From contig NZ_JOFS01000004.1 of the NCBI RefSeq assembly GCF_000719285.1, positions 62,001-126,000 of the forward strand: a stretch of DNA of 64,000 nucleotides, given 5' to 3'. How positions within the stretch are numbered: position 1 is the stretch's first letter; each line of letters starts with the position of its first letter. Positions 36,868-46,084 of the stretch are shown here, piece after piece. Position numbers and translations under genes: made by a program. The stretch is from Streptomyces bicolor (GTDB lineage: Bacteria; Actinomycetota; Actinomycetes; Streptomycetales; Streptomycetaceae). The notes under the pieces were generated by a model. It ran no database searches, was not told the DNA's origin, and worked only from the letters and a program-made list of their open reading frames with translations.

Positions 36868-39248
36868 TACTGGCAGGCCTCGCAGGACTCGGGGTTTTCC
36901 AGGGAGCAGGCGACGGCGTCTTCGGGGGCCGGCTGCTGAAGGGGGATGGTGGCTTGGGTCTGCGCCTGGGCGGCGCGGGCGATGCGGGTCGCCGGGCGCG
37001 AGCGCAGGTAGTACGTCGTCTTCAGGCCCGACTTCCAGGCGTACGCGTACATCGAGGAGAGCTTGCCGATGGTCGGCGTCTCCATGAAGAGGTTCAGGGA
37101 CTGCGACTGGTCGAGGAACGGGGTCCGCGCCGCCGCCATGTCGATCAGGCCGCGCTGCGGGATCTCCCACGCCGTGCGGTACAGGGCCCGTACGTCCGCC
37201 GGGATCCAGGCGAAGTCCTGCACCGAGCCGCCCGAGTCGCGCAGCGCCTCCCGGGTGCGGGCATCCCAGACGCCGAGCGCCTTCAGCTCGTCGACCAGGT
37301 ACGAGTTGACCTGGAGGAACTCGCCGGAGAGCGTCTCGCGCTTGAACAGGTTGGAGACCTGCGGCTCGATGCACTCGTAGACACCGGCGATGGACGCGAT
37401 GGTGGCGGTCGGGGCGATGGCGAGCAGCAGGGAGTTGCGCAGGCCGGTGGTGGCGATACGGCGGCGCAGGGCGGCCCAGCGCTCGGGCCAGGTCAGCTCG
37501 ACGCCGTAGTGGTCGGGGTGCAGCACACCCCGGGCCGTACGGGTCTTCTCCCAGGCCGGCAGCGGGCCGTTGCGCTCCGCCAGGTCGGTGGACGCCTCGT
37601 ACGCGGCGAGCATGATGCGCTCGGCGATACGCGTGGAGAGGGCCTTGGCCTGCGGCGAGTCGAAGGGCAGGCGCAGCTTGAAGAAGACGTCCTGCAGGCC
37701 CATCGCGCCGAGGCCCACCGGGCGCCACTTGGCGTTGGACCGGCCCGCCTGCTCGGTCGGGTAGAAGTTGATGTCGACGACGCGGTCCAGGAAGGTGACG
37801 GCGGTGCGCACGGTGGCGTCCAGCCGCTCCCAGTCGATGTCGCCGATCGCCGTGTCGACAAAGGCACCCAGGTTGACCGAGCCCAGGTTGCAGACCGCCG
37901 TCTCCCCGTCGTCGGTGACCTCCAGGATCTCCGTGCAGAGGTTGGAGGAGTGGACGACATGGCCCGGCAGGGCGGTCTGGTTGGCGGTGCGGTTGGCGGC
38001 GTCCTTGAAGGTCATCCAGCCGTTGCCGGTCTGCGCGAGGGTGCGCATCATGCGGCCGTACAGATCACGGGCCGGGATGGTCTTGCGCGCGAGGCCCTTT
38101 TCCTCGGCCTTGCGGTAGGCCGCGTCGAACTCCCCGCCCCACAGGTCGACCAGTTCCGGAACGTCGGCGGGAGAGAACAGCGACCACAGCTCGTCGGCGT
38201 TGACCCGGCGCATGAACTCGTCCGGGACCCAGTGCGCGAGGTTCAGGTTGTGCGTACGGCGGGCGTCCTCACCGGTGTTGTCGCGCAGCTCCAGGAACTC
38301 CTCGATGTCGGAGTGCCAGGTCTCCAGGTAGACCGCGGCGGCACCCTTGCGCCGGCCGCCCTGGTTCACGGCGGCGACGGAGGCGTCGAGGGTCTTCAGG
38401 AACGGGACGATGCCGTTGGAGTGCCCGTTGGTGCCGCGGATCAGTGAACCCCGGGAGCGGATGCGGGAGTACGACAGACCGATGCCGCCGGCGTGCTTCG
38501 AGAGGCGGGCGACCTGGTGGTAGCGGTCGTAGATGGAGTCCAGCTCGTCCTTGGGGGAGTCCAGGAGGTAGCAGGACGACATCTGGGGGTGCCGGGTGCC
38601 GGAGTTGAACAGCGTGGGGGAGGAGGGGAGGTAGTCGAGGCGGCTCATGAGCCCGTAGAGCGCGGCGACTTCGTCGGCGGAGCGGACGCTGTCGTCCTCG
38701 GCGAGACCGGCGGCGACGCGCAGCATGAAGTGCTGGGGCGTCTCGATGACCTTGCGGGTGATGGGGTGCCGGAGCAGATAACGGCTGTGCAGGGTGCGCA
38801 GGCCGAAGTAGCCGAAGCGGTCGTCGGCGTGTGTGTCGATCAGCGCGTCGAGCCGCTCGGCGTGCAGCCGCACGAACGCGGCGGTACGGTCCGCGATGAG
38901 CCCCTCGCGATGCCCCACGGCGACGGACTCCGTGAAGGACGTCACCCCCTGTGAGGCGGCCTCGTCCCGGATGGCCAGGGTCAGCAGGCGGGCGGCCAGC
39001 CTGGAGTAGGCGGGGTCCTCGGAGATGAGCCCGGCGGCCGCCTCCGTGGCCAGCTCGCGCAGCTCCACGATCATCTTGGCGGAGGCCTCACGCGAGGACC
39101 GGCCGCGCAGCGCGGCGGCGGCCACCCGGCCGGGGTCGGCGTCGGGGAGGTCGGCGGTCAGCTCGGTCAGGGTCCGCAGCAGTGCGGCACCGGGACCGTC
39201 ATGCTCGTTCTCGGCTGCTGAGACCGGATCGGCTGGCGCGATGGTCAC
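36867..39248 (-). CDS. nrdA: Class Ia ribonucleotide reductase, alpha subunit
   Basis: Encodes 793 residues from GTG 39248 behind GGGAGAG. It reduces ribonucleoside diphosphates to deoxy forms. Catalytic residues are in MSSCYLLD (first redox Cys), SSNLCTEI (Asn, radical Cys, Glu) and AVCNLGSVNL (second Cys); the C-terminal thiol shuttle is ESCEACQ. An N-terminal region of ~60 residues precedes the ATP-cone-like part. In streptomycetes this oxygen-dependent enzyme is an alternative to the B12-dependent class II NrdJ and is repressed by adenosylcobalamin through the leader upstream. Confidence 0.96.
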   Translation of the reverse strand: MTIAPADPVSAAENEHDGPGAALLRTLTELTADLPDADPGRVAAAALRGRSSREASAKMIVELRELATEAAAGLISEDPAYSRLAARLLTLAIRDEAASQGVTSFTESVAVGHREGLIADRTAAFVRLHAERLDALIDTHADDRFGYFGLRTLHSRYLLRHPITRKVIETPQHFMLRVAAGLAEDDSVRSADEVAALYGLMSRLDYLPSSPTLFNSGTRHPQMSSCYLLDSPKDELDSIYDRYHQVARLSKHAGGIGLSYSRIRSRGSLIRGTNGHSNGIVPFLKTLDASVAAVNQGGRRKGAAAVYLETWHSDIEEFLELRDNTGEDARRTHNLNLAHWVPDEFMRRVNADELWSLFSPADVPELVDLWGGEFDAAYRKAEEKGLARKTIPARDLYGRMMRTLAQTGNGWMTFKDAANRTANQTALPGHVVHSSNLCTEILEVTDDGETAVCNLGSVNLGAFVDTAIGDIDWERLDATVRTAVTFLDRVVDINFYPTEQAGRSNAKWRPVGLGAMGLQDVFFKLRLPFDSPQAKALSTRIAERIMLAAYEASTDLAERNGPLPAWEKTRTARGVLHPDHYGVELTWPERWAALRRRIATTGLRNSLLLAIAPTATIASIAGVYECIEPQVSNLFKRETLSGEFLQVNSYLVDELKALGVWDARTREALRDSGGSVQDFAWIPADVRALYRTAWEIPQRGLIDMAAARTPFLDQSQSLNLFMETPTIGKLSSMYAYAWKSGLKTTYYLRSRPATRIARAAQAQTQATIPLQQPAPEDAVACSLENPESCEACQ

Positions 39249-39565
39249 GTGGGGGCTCTCCCTCGCTCGGCACGGGGGCCTTGCGGAGGGCAGGGGGCAG
39301 CACACGAGCGCACGCGGCGTCGCGTCCACCGGCCCATTCCACGAGGCCCGGACGTCAGTGCGCACCGGCCGGGTGGCCGGGCGCGCTGTCGGCAGGTCCT
39401 CGGACTGACTCCTGTGCAGGGCGGTTCAGGGAACAGACATGCACAAGTACACCGTTGCGGGACAGTTCCGGATTCGCACCGGATTCCCCTGCGGCGACAG
39501 CGAGGATGAGCATACATCTTGTGCTCACCCGCCACGCCACCCCCAGATGTTGTGTCGTGGTGGTT
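39249..39565 (-). other. nrdA leader region without a gene
   Basis: The 317 bases between nrdA and the GNAT gene contain the cobalamin riboswitch and about 95 bases of linker to the nrdA ribosome site. I see no coding gene here; the small frames crossing it are not supported. Confidence 0.8.
39345..39528 (-). promoter_or_regulatory. Cobalamin (B12) riboswitch upstream of nrdA
   Basis: On the minus strand the leader contains the conserved pieces in order. First comes GGGAATCCGGTGCGAATCC, then ACTGTCCCGCAACGGTG. The B12 box AGTCAGTCCGAGGACCTGCC is at about 39391-39411. Last is GGTGCGCACTGACG near 39351, for the closing kissing/P-stem region. Boundaries are approximate. It lies about 100 bases ahead of the nrdA start. 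Adenosylcobalamin binding is known to shut off the S. coelicolor nrdABS operon through such a riboswitch. Confidence 0.93.
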
Positions 39566-40072
39566 TCAGAGCGTCAACTCGTAGGTGAGGAGAGTGATGT
39601 CGTCGAGGTGCGGGATCGGATTCCAGTCCCGATCCGGTGTGCGAACGAAGCCCAGACGTTCGTAGATGCGGTGGGCGCCGTGCATGGTGCGCTGGGTCGA
39701 CAGAACGATGCGTACACAGCCTTCCGTGGACCGTGCGCGGTCGATGCAGGCGCGGACGAGGGCCTCGCCGGCGCCCCGGCCGCGTGCCTCCCGCGAGACC
39801 GCCAGCATGCGGATCTCCGCCTCGCCGGGGCCGGCTATGTCGGCCATGGGGCCGCCGGACGGGACGAAGGTGACGCCGCCGACGACGCGGCCGTTCTGTA
39901 CGGCGACCAGTACCTCGGCGGCGGCCGCGCGCTTGGCCACGTCCTTGAGTTCGCCGAGGTACTCGTCGCTCTCACCGAAGTCGAGGAGGCCGTCGTGGAG
40001 GTAGGCCCGGGCGGTGATCTCGCCGAGGGTGTCGTATTCGCCGGGTTCCACATGCCGGATCACGAGGTCCAT
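39566..40072 (-). CDS. GNAT-family N-acetyltransferase
   Basis: Encodes 168 residues from ATG 40072 (MDLVIRHVEPGEYDTLGEIT). The acetyl-CoA binding motif is RMLAVSREARGRGAGEALVR, followed by STQRTMHGAHRIYERLGFVR near the C-terminus. The substrate is unknown. It is divergent from the large NTPase gene (144 bases between starts). The longer frame running upstream on this strand is a shadow of that gene. Confidence 0.9.
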   Translation of the reverse strand: MDLVIRHVEPGEYDTLGEITARAYLHDGLLDFGESDEYLGELKDVAKRAAAAEVLVAVQNGRVVGGVTFVPSGGPMADIAGPGEAEIRMLAVSREARGRGAGEALVRACIDRARSTEGCVRIVLSTQRTMHGAHRIYERLGFVRTPDRDWNPIPHLDDITLLTYELTL

Positions 40073-40216
40073 GGGCCCGAGTCTGCCGGACCGGCATGAC
40101 CGCGGCCTGGGGTTTTCGCCGGGTTGCGGGGCGTTCCCGGAGTGCTTTCCATGGAGGTAGACGCCGGTGCCCGCGGTCCCTTCGTTTCGAGAGCCTTCTC
40201 GGAAGGAGACGCAACG

Positions 40217-43200
40217 ATGACCAGGGTCGTCCGGCACCCGCCCGGCAAGGAGCGGCCGCGCAGCGCGCCGATGGCGACGCTGGCACCGAGACGGGCGGGC
40301 AGCTGGTTCAGACGCGGGTTCGTCGGCCACTGGCACACCCTGACGATCCGACTGGAGGCCCGCCGCGGCGCGACCCGCTCCAAGAAATGGCGCCGTTGGA
40401 TCTCCTACACCAACGTCACCCGGACCATCTGGGTGGTGGCCGCGCTCGCGTTGGCCGCCTGGGCCGTGCAGGGCCTGTACATCGTGATCACGAGCAGCAC
40501 GACCGGCTTCGAACAGTGGCGGCAGGACGCCGCGGGATTCGACGTCGTGATGCGCTTCGTCGGCCCGGTGCTCACCGCGTCGATCGCCGCCACGCTCTTC
40601 CTGTTCTGGTGGTACCGCTGGACCAAGCGGCGTTACCTCGCCAAGGCACGGGACGACCCCCGCCGACTGGTGCTCACCGCCGGACCGGACACCGCCGAGA
40701 TCGTGGGCCGGGAGGAGATCGCCCAGGTCATCGCCGAACGGTTGCGGGAGCGCGACACCCGCCGGCCCTATCTGCTGGTCGGCGGCATCGGTGTGGGCAA
40801 GACCGCCGTCCTGGTACGGCTCACCGAACTGCTGGCCGAGCAGAACGCCGTGCCCGTGCCGATCCGGCTGCGGGACGCGACCGGCGACCTGAACTTCGAA
40901 CGCATGGCCAGACAGCGTTTCGCCGACGAGGCCCCCCGGGGCATCCTCGCCCGCAGCAAGACCGACCGGGTCTGGCAGCAACTGCTCGCCGACGACAAGC
41001 CGGTCGTCATCGCCGACGGGCTGGAAGAGGCTCTCCTCGGCGACGGCCTCCAGCAGAACCGGGACAACATCATCCGGCGGGCCATCGAGCGCGCCCACGC
41101 GGAGAAGCTGCCCCTCGTCATCGCCTCCCGGCCGCACAGCCCGCTGGAGAGCACCTGTGCCGCGATCGTGGAGCTGGAACCGCTGAGCGAGGAGGAGGCC
41201 CTGCGCTTCGTCGAGGCGCACGTCCCGGAGACGGACGAGCGACGCGTGGACTGGATCGTGGAGACGGCGGAGGTGACCGAGTCGCCCGTCTATCTGCAGA
41301 TCGCCCGTGAACTGCACTGCCACGGAGCCCTGGAACACGACCGGCCGGACAACGATCCGCAGCAGATGAACACCCGCAGCCGGGACCGCGGCACACTGCG
41401 CCTCTGGCTGCTTCAGACGTGGGACGAAGCGCTGTGCGAGGGCCGGCTGCGCGAGGGTGTCGCGCTGTCTCCGCAGGCACGCCGCGACACCCTCGAAGTG
41501 GTCTCCGCCCTGGCCTGCGTCGGACTGCTCCAGGACAACCTGGAGGTCGGCTTCGGGGAGCTGCTCGACACGGATGTCCACCCCGGTCCGGCGCGGCGTG
41601 CGCAGGCCCGGGCCGGGCATCTGTTCACCAGCCGGCGGGGCTTCGACCGGTACGGCAGACGTGGGAACGACTTCTCCGAATGGCACCGGCAACAGATCTG
41701 GAATGTGCTCCGCGAGCGGCTCGGCGGTGAGGAGAGGAGGCGGCTGCACGGCGGGAACGTGGACCAGTGCCGGGCCGCCCTCGCCCGCTTCGCGAGCAAC
41801 GCGGACAAGCTCGCGCTGGTGGAGGGATTCGAGCGGAGGGTCCGCTTCCCGCACAGCATCATCCAGGCCTACTTCGGCTACCGCGTTCTGAGCCACCTGG
41901 GCGAGCGGGCCGCCGGAGAGCTCGTCGAGCAGGCGCTGCAGCCGCCCGGCCCCAGCCGCGAACTGCTCATCGCCCTGGTGCTGTTGTCCCGTCGGCGGGC
42001 GGCGGAGCGCAGGGCACGCGGGGGCGGTGTCCGCGACGAGGTGAAGAGGGAGATCGAGGAGCGGGTGCGTCAGTCACCGGTGCGCGGGCACACCCTGGCC
42101 CACCGGCTCTGCAAGGCCGCGAACCGCCGCACGGGCGATTCGAAGGCACTCGATCTCTACGCGGCCGCCGTGGAGATCGAGAGCGTGGAGGACGACCCGA
42201 GACTGCTGGGCGCCATCCTGGACAGGGTGCGGGAGAGCTGGGCCGGCTTCAGGGGAGACCGGCGCTCTGTGGAGGACGCGAAGCTGAGGCTGCTCAAGCA
42301 GATCGGGGCCGCGCTGCGGAGCGTCTCGGACAGGATCGACACCACCCCGCTGTACGAGCACCTCTTCGAGATCGGCGTCGAGGACTCCTCCTACTCCATA
42401 CGCCTGGCCGCGGCCCAGGAGTTCGGTACCGGCGGCAACCCGGCGTTCGCCGTGATCCGCGGGCGGGTCGGGGTGAACACCGACCCCGTGCAGGAGTACG
42501 CCGACAGGCTCGGCGAGCTGAAGGCCTGGAAGCGGAAGGAGTACGAGAAATGGACCGAGCGCATGGGCCGGGCGAGGGCCGTCGGCGTGCGCTCGCGGGC
42601 CGCGTCCGACCGCATCGGCCGACTGCAGCAGTACCGGCGGAAGATCAACCGGGACTACCGGCACAAACGGGTCGCTCTCTTCCGGGAGTTCGTGATGCGG
42701 GCCTGGATGATCCCCATGCTGCTGGGCTCCGTCGACGAGGCCCACCGCGACGAGGCCCGGGAGCGCCTCACCCGCTGGCTGCGCCACCTGGACCCGAAAG
42801 CCACCGGCGGCGTCCCCGACCTGCCGCTCGCCCTCGAGGCCGCGCTGGCCCAGGGCTTCAAGTACGCGGCCAACCGGCGCAAACGGCACCCGCACGCCTA
42901 CCCGGGCGGCCGAGCCGACCTGATCCGCCAGGCCGAGACCGTGCTGCAGCAGTCCCGCTGCTGGTATGCGCAGCTCATCCTGCTGCAGGCGCTGTGCCTG
43001 TGGGAACTCCCGGACAGCGTGGGCGTCCATGACCAGGAAGGGCACGCGGCGGGCAGGAACAACCGCGACGGCGCGCGCGAGCAGTCCCGGAGGATGGGCG
43101 GGACGACCGCCATACAGACGGTGCAGCGCTGGCTCTCGATGGCCGGCACGGTGAACAGCGCACCCGGCCGTTCCGGGCTGAACGGCGACTCGCCCCGGCG

Positions 43201-43825
43201 TCCCCTGCACCCGTTCGTCGCCGAGGCGGGCGACCTGGTGGCCCTCGCGCTGGAGACCGGGCAGCCCGAACGCTTCCTCTGGATCGACGAGAAGGGCGTG
43301 GCCGACAACGTCGGTGCGCGCACCGGCAATCCCGAGGGTTACCGCAAGCACAACCTGTGGATCCCGCCCTCGGTCGGCTGGAGCACCCTCGACGCCCGCG
43401 CCCAGCGCCTCGTCGCCGACGTCCTGGTGATGCTGAACCTCATCGAACGGGACGGGCACCCGGACGAGGTCGAGGAGCGGATGGCCCGCGTAGAGCAGCC
43501 GGGGATGCCGCTCCCGCCGTGCATCCGCAGCGACCGCGGCCCGCTCCGCCCCGAACTGCGGGCCGGCGTCTCGGACCCGCCCACACCGGGCGCCACCTGT
43601 CTGCCCGACTGCACGTTCCAGCTCTGCCCGTATCCGCCCCGGGGGTGCGTACCGCGGGGCGAGATCCGCGAGCCGTTCTGCCGCCAGCAGCAGGCTCTGC
43701 TGCCCGGACGCGTGCGCCGCCACCTTCCCAGGGTGCTGCGCCGCAAGACACCGCACTGGGTCAGCATGCGCGTCCGGGAACTCGACGGCTTCTGGCACGA
43801 GATGGCCGGGCGCACGCGCAGCTAG
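40217..43825 (+). CDS. Membrane-anchored NACHT/STAND-like P-loop NTPase
   Basis: Encodes 1202 residues. ATG 40217 is fixed by AAGGAG eight bases upstream. Order of parts: a basic N-terminus; two membrane helices (about 70-92 and 113-134) separated by a ~20-residue loop; a P-loop domain with Walker A GGIGVGKT (189-196), Walker B PVVIADGLEEALL (262-274), the LVIASRPHSPL segment (300-310) and ELEPLSEEEALRFVEAH (319-335). These features resemble NACHT/STAND ATPases. A ~700-residue alpha-helical region rich in Arg/Ala follows, then a cysteine cluster (C1128, C1132, C1137, C1144, C1155). STAND proteins are switch-like sensors in signalling or phage defence. No effector domain is recognisable and no partner gene is adjacent. 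It sits between conserved core genes. Confidence 0.85.
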   Translation: MTRVVRHPPGKERPRSAPMATLAPRRAGSWFRRGFVGHWHTLTIRLEARRGATRSKKWRRWISYTNVTRTIWVVAALALAAWAVQGLYIVITSSTTGFEQWRQDAAGFDVVMRFVGPVLTASIAATLFLFWWYRWTKRRYLAKARDDPRRLVLTAGPDTAEIVGREEIAQVIAERLRERDTRRPYLLVGGIGVGKTAVLVRLTELLAEQNAVPVPIRLRDATGDLNFERMARQRFADEAPRGILARSKTDRVWQQLLADDKPVVIADGLEEALLGDGLQQNRDNIIRRAIERAHAEKLPLVIASRPHSPLESTCAAIVELEPLSEEEALRFVEAHVPETDERRVDWIVETAEVTESPVYLQIARELHCHGALEHDRPDNDPQQMNTRSRDRGTLRLWLLQTWDEALCEGRLREGVALSPQARRDTLEVVSALACVGLLQDNLEVGFGELLDTDVHPGPARRAQARAGHLFTSRRGFDRYGRRGNDFSEWHRQQIWNVLRERLGGEERRRLHGGNVDQCRAALARFASNADKLALVEGFERRVRFPHSIIQAYFGYRVLSHLGERAAGELVEQALQPPGPSRELLIALVLLSRRRAAERRARGGGVRDEVKREIEERVRQSPVRGHTLAHRLCKAANRRTGDSKALDLYAAAVEIESVEDDPRLLGAILDRVRESWAGFRGDRRSVEDAKLRLLKQIGAALRSVSDRIDTTPLYEHLFEIGVEDSSYSIRLAAAQEFGTGGNPAFAVIRGRVGVNTDPVQEYADRLGELKAWKRKEYEKWTERMGRARAVGVRSRAASDRIGRLQQYRRKINRDYRHKRVALFREFVMRAWMIPMLLGSVDEAHRDEARERLTRWLRHLDPKATGGVPDLPLALEAALAQGFKYAANRRKRHPHAYPGGRADLIRQAETVLQQSRCWYAQLILLQALCLWELPDSVGVHDQEGHAAGRNNRDGAREQSRRMGGTTAIQTVQRWLSMAGTVNSAPGRSGLNGDSPRRPLHPFVAEAGDLVALALETGQPERFLWIDEKGVADNVGARTGNPEGYRKHNLWIPPSVGWSTLDARAQRLVADVLVMLNLIERDGHPDEVEERMARVEQPGMPLPPCIRSDRGPLRPELRAGVSDPPTPGATCLPDCTFQLCPYPPRGCVPRGEIREPFCRQQQALLPGRVRRHLPRVLRRKTPHWVSMRVRELDGFWHEMAGRTRS

Positions 43826-43867
43826 TGCGGTACGCCCGGCCTTCGAGCGGATGAGCCGGCGGATGAA

Positions 43868-45466
43868 CTAGTGGGTCGCCGCCGGTAGTTCCGTCTTCAC
43901 TCCCGGATCGCCCGCGTCCGCCGTGTAGTCCTCCGGCCTCGTCTCGTCGACGCCCTCCGGAGCCTTCGCCGCCTTCAGGACGAAGGTCAGGACGACCGTG
44001 ACCACGACGTTCAGGACGAACGCCGTCAGGCCGATGTAGCCGATCTCGCCGATGCCGGGGATCTCCGCCGACGAGCCGCCGAAGTGCTTCTGCGCCGGAG
44101 TGGAGACGTTGTACGCCGCGATCGTGCCGTAGATCATGCCGACCGCCCAGCCGGCGAGCAGCGCCCAGCGGTGGAACCAGCGGGTGAACAGGCCGCCGAC
44201 CAGAGCCGGGAAGGTCTGCAGGATCCAGATGCCGCCCAGCAGCTGGAAGTTGATCGCGACCGTCTTGTCCATGGTCAGGACGAAGACCAGCGCGCCGACC
44301 TTCACCAGGAGCGAGACCAGCTTGGAGACCTGCGTCTCCTGCTTGGCTGTCGCGTCCGGCTTGATGAAGTCCTTGTAGATGTTGCGGGTGAAGAGGTTCG
44401 CGGCCGCGATGGACATGATGGCCGCGGGGACGAGGGCACCGATGCCGATCGCCGCGAAGGCGACGCCCGCGAACCAGCTGGGGAACATGTCCTCGAAGAG
44501 CTGCGGGATCGCCAACTGCGGGTTGTCGACGGTGACCGCCGCCGCGATCGCCATGAAGCCCAGCAGGGCGAGCAAGCCGAGCATCAGCGAGTACAGCGGC
44601 AGGATCGTCGTGTTGCGGCGGATCACCTCACGGCTGCGCGAGGACAGCGTCGCCGTGATCGAGTGCGGGTACATGAACAGCGCCAGCGCCGAGCCGAACG
44701 CCAAGGTGGCGTACGTCCACTGGCCCGCCGCGGGCGGGATCAGCCCTCCCGTACCGGCATCCGTGTACTTCTTGTCCGCCGCGGCGAAGATCTCGTCGAA
44801 CCCGCCCAGCTTGATCGGGATGTAGATGATCGCCACCGCGATGACGATGTAGATCAGCGTGTCCTTCACGAACGCGATCAGCGCCGGGGCGCGCAGGCCC
44901 GAGGAGTAGGTGTACGCCGCCAGCACGCCGAAGGCGATCAGCAGTGGCAGGTCCTTGATGAACCAGTTCGTGTTCTCGCCGCCGCCGACGCCCATCACGT
45001 CCAGCACGGCCTGGATGCCGACGAGCTGCAGCGCGATGTACGGCATCGTCGCCAGGATGCCGGTGAGGGCGACCGCCAGCGACAGGCCCTTCGAGCCGAA
45101 CCGGCCGCGCACGAAGTCCGAGGTCGTCACATAGCCGTGCTTGTGCGACACCGACCACAGGCGGGGCAGGAACGTGAAGATCAGCGGGTAGACGAGGATC
45201 GTGTACGGCACCGCGAAGAAGCCGGCCGCGCCCGCCGCGTAGATCGCCGCGGGTACGGCGACGAAGGTGTACGCCGTGTACAGGTCGCCGCCGAGCAGGA
45301 ACCAGGTGACCCAGGTGCCGAACGACCGGCCGCCCAGGCCCCATTCGTCGAGGCTGTGCTCGTTCTCGGCCTTGCGCCAGCGCGCGGCCAGGAAGCCCAT
45401 GACCGTGACGAGCAGGAAGAAGAAGATGAAGACGGCGAGTGCCACGCCGTTCACGCCGTCGTTCAC
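43868..45466 (-). CDS. Sodium:solute symporter, acetate/monocarboxylate (ActP/MctC-like)
   Basis: Encodes 532 residues with about thirteen membrane helices. SSS-family signatures include SLDEWGLGGRSFGTWVTWFL near the N-terminus and AFAAIGIGALVPAAIMSIA. Related ActP/MctC proteins import acetate, pyruvate or propionate with sodium or protons. The GTG start overlaps the stop of the small DUF3311 gene (GTGA), the usual pairing for these symporters. It is convergent with the NTPase gene. Confidence 0.92.
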   Translation of the reverse strand: MNDGVNGVALAVFIFFFLLVTVMGFLAARWRKAENEHSLDEWGLGGRSFGTWVTWFLLGGDLYTAYTFVAVPAAIYAAGAAGFFAVPYTILVYPLIFTFLPRLWSVSHKHGYVTTSDFVRGRFGSKGLSLAVALTGILATMPYIALQLVGIQAVLDVMGVGGGENTNWFIKDLPLLIAFGVLAAYTYSSGLRAPALIAFVKDTLIYIVIAVAIIYIPIKLGGFDEIFAAADKKYTDAGTGGLIPPAAGQWTYATLAFGSALALFMYPHSITATLSSRSREVIRRNTTILPLYSLMLGLLALLGFMAIAAAVTVDNPQLAIPQLFEDMFPSWFAGVAFAAIGIGALVPAAIMSIAAANLFTRNIYKDFIKPDATAKQETQVSKLVSLLVKVGALVFVLTMDKTVAINFQLLGGIWILQTFPALVGGLFTRWFHRWALLAGWAVGMIYGTIAAYNVSTPAQKHFGGSSAEIPGIGEIGYIGLTAFVLNVVVTVVLTFVLKAAKAPEGVDETRPEDYTADAGDPGVKTELPAATH

Positions 45467-45729
45467 TCCGACGCACCGCCCTTCCGTGCGGCGCGGGCGC
45501 GCTGGTCACGCTGCCACAGCTTGTACGCGACCATCGTCAGCAGCGTGGAGACCAGGACCCACAGCATTTGGTACCAGTAGAAGAACGGGATGCCGGCCAA
45601 CTCCGGATCGGTCTTGGCGTACGACCCGACCCACAGCATCGCCACGAAGGGCGCGCCGAGGCAGAGCGCGATGACGACCCGCACGGGTGTCACCACCGGC
45701 CCTCTGTTCACCTCTGAGGCATCTGACAT
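45463..45729 (-). CDS. DUF3311 small membrane protein, symporter partner
   Basis: Encodes 88 residues with two hydrophobic helices (VVIALCLGAPFVAMLWVGSY; FYWYQMLWVLVSTLLTMVAY) and a basic tail (KLWQRDQRARAARKG). DUF3311 proteins regularly precede SSS monocarboxylate symporters and are thought to be accessory subunits. The start is ATG 45729; a longer frame begins 21 bases upstream without support. Confidence 0.88.
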   Translation of the reverse strand: MSDASEVNRGPVVTPVRVVIALCLGAPFVAMLWVGSYAKTDPELAGIPFFYWYQMLWVLVSTLLTMVAYKLWQRDQRARAARKGGASE

Positions 45730-45868
45730 CTGACGGCTCCGTCCCCTCACTGATCACCTGAGAAACGCGCAGGCAATGTAGGTGACGGTGCAACGACAGC
45801 GGAAGCCCCTGTCCGCATATCGGATGTGGAGGGTTGGTGTGCACGGCAGCGATGCGTGTCGCATGCGC

Positions 45869-46084
45869 TCAGCAGCAGCGGAACCCCTGACGCGGATCCG
45901 CCTCCTGACGGTCTGTGCGCATCCGCTCGAAGTCGCGCCGGGAGGGCACGCTCGCGTCCGGGTGGTCGCGGCGTACATGCGCGACATAGCGGTCGTACGC
46001 CGACTCGTCGGTCAGCTCACGCACGTACCAGCGCAGGCTACTGAGCACCCGCCGAAGACCGACTGCCCGCCGAAGCGACCGCAC
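45869..46084 (-). CDS. YbdD/YjiX family small protein, CstA partner
   Basis: Encodes 71 residues, close to the ~65 of E. coli YbdD. The family core is YDRYVAHVRRDHPDASVPSR followed by RDFER, and it ends in GFRCC like YbdD. GTG 46084 overlaps the end of cstA by 47 bases in another frame, so the two are translationally linked. YbdD-type proteins accompany CstA/BtsT pyruvate transporters and are needed for uptake. Confidence 0.85.
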   Translation of the reverse strand: MRSLRRAVGLRRVLSSLRWYVRELTDESAYDRYVAHVRRDHPDASVPSRRDFERMRTDRQEADPRQGFRCC

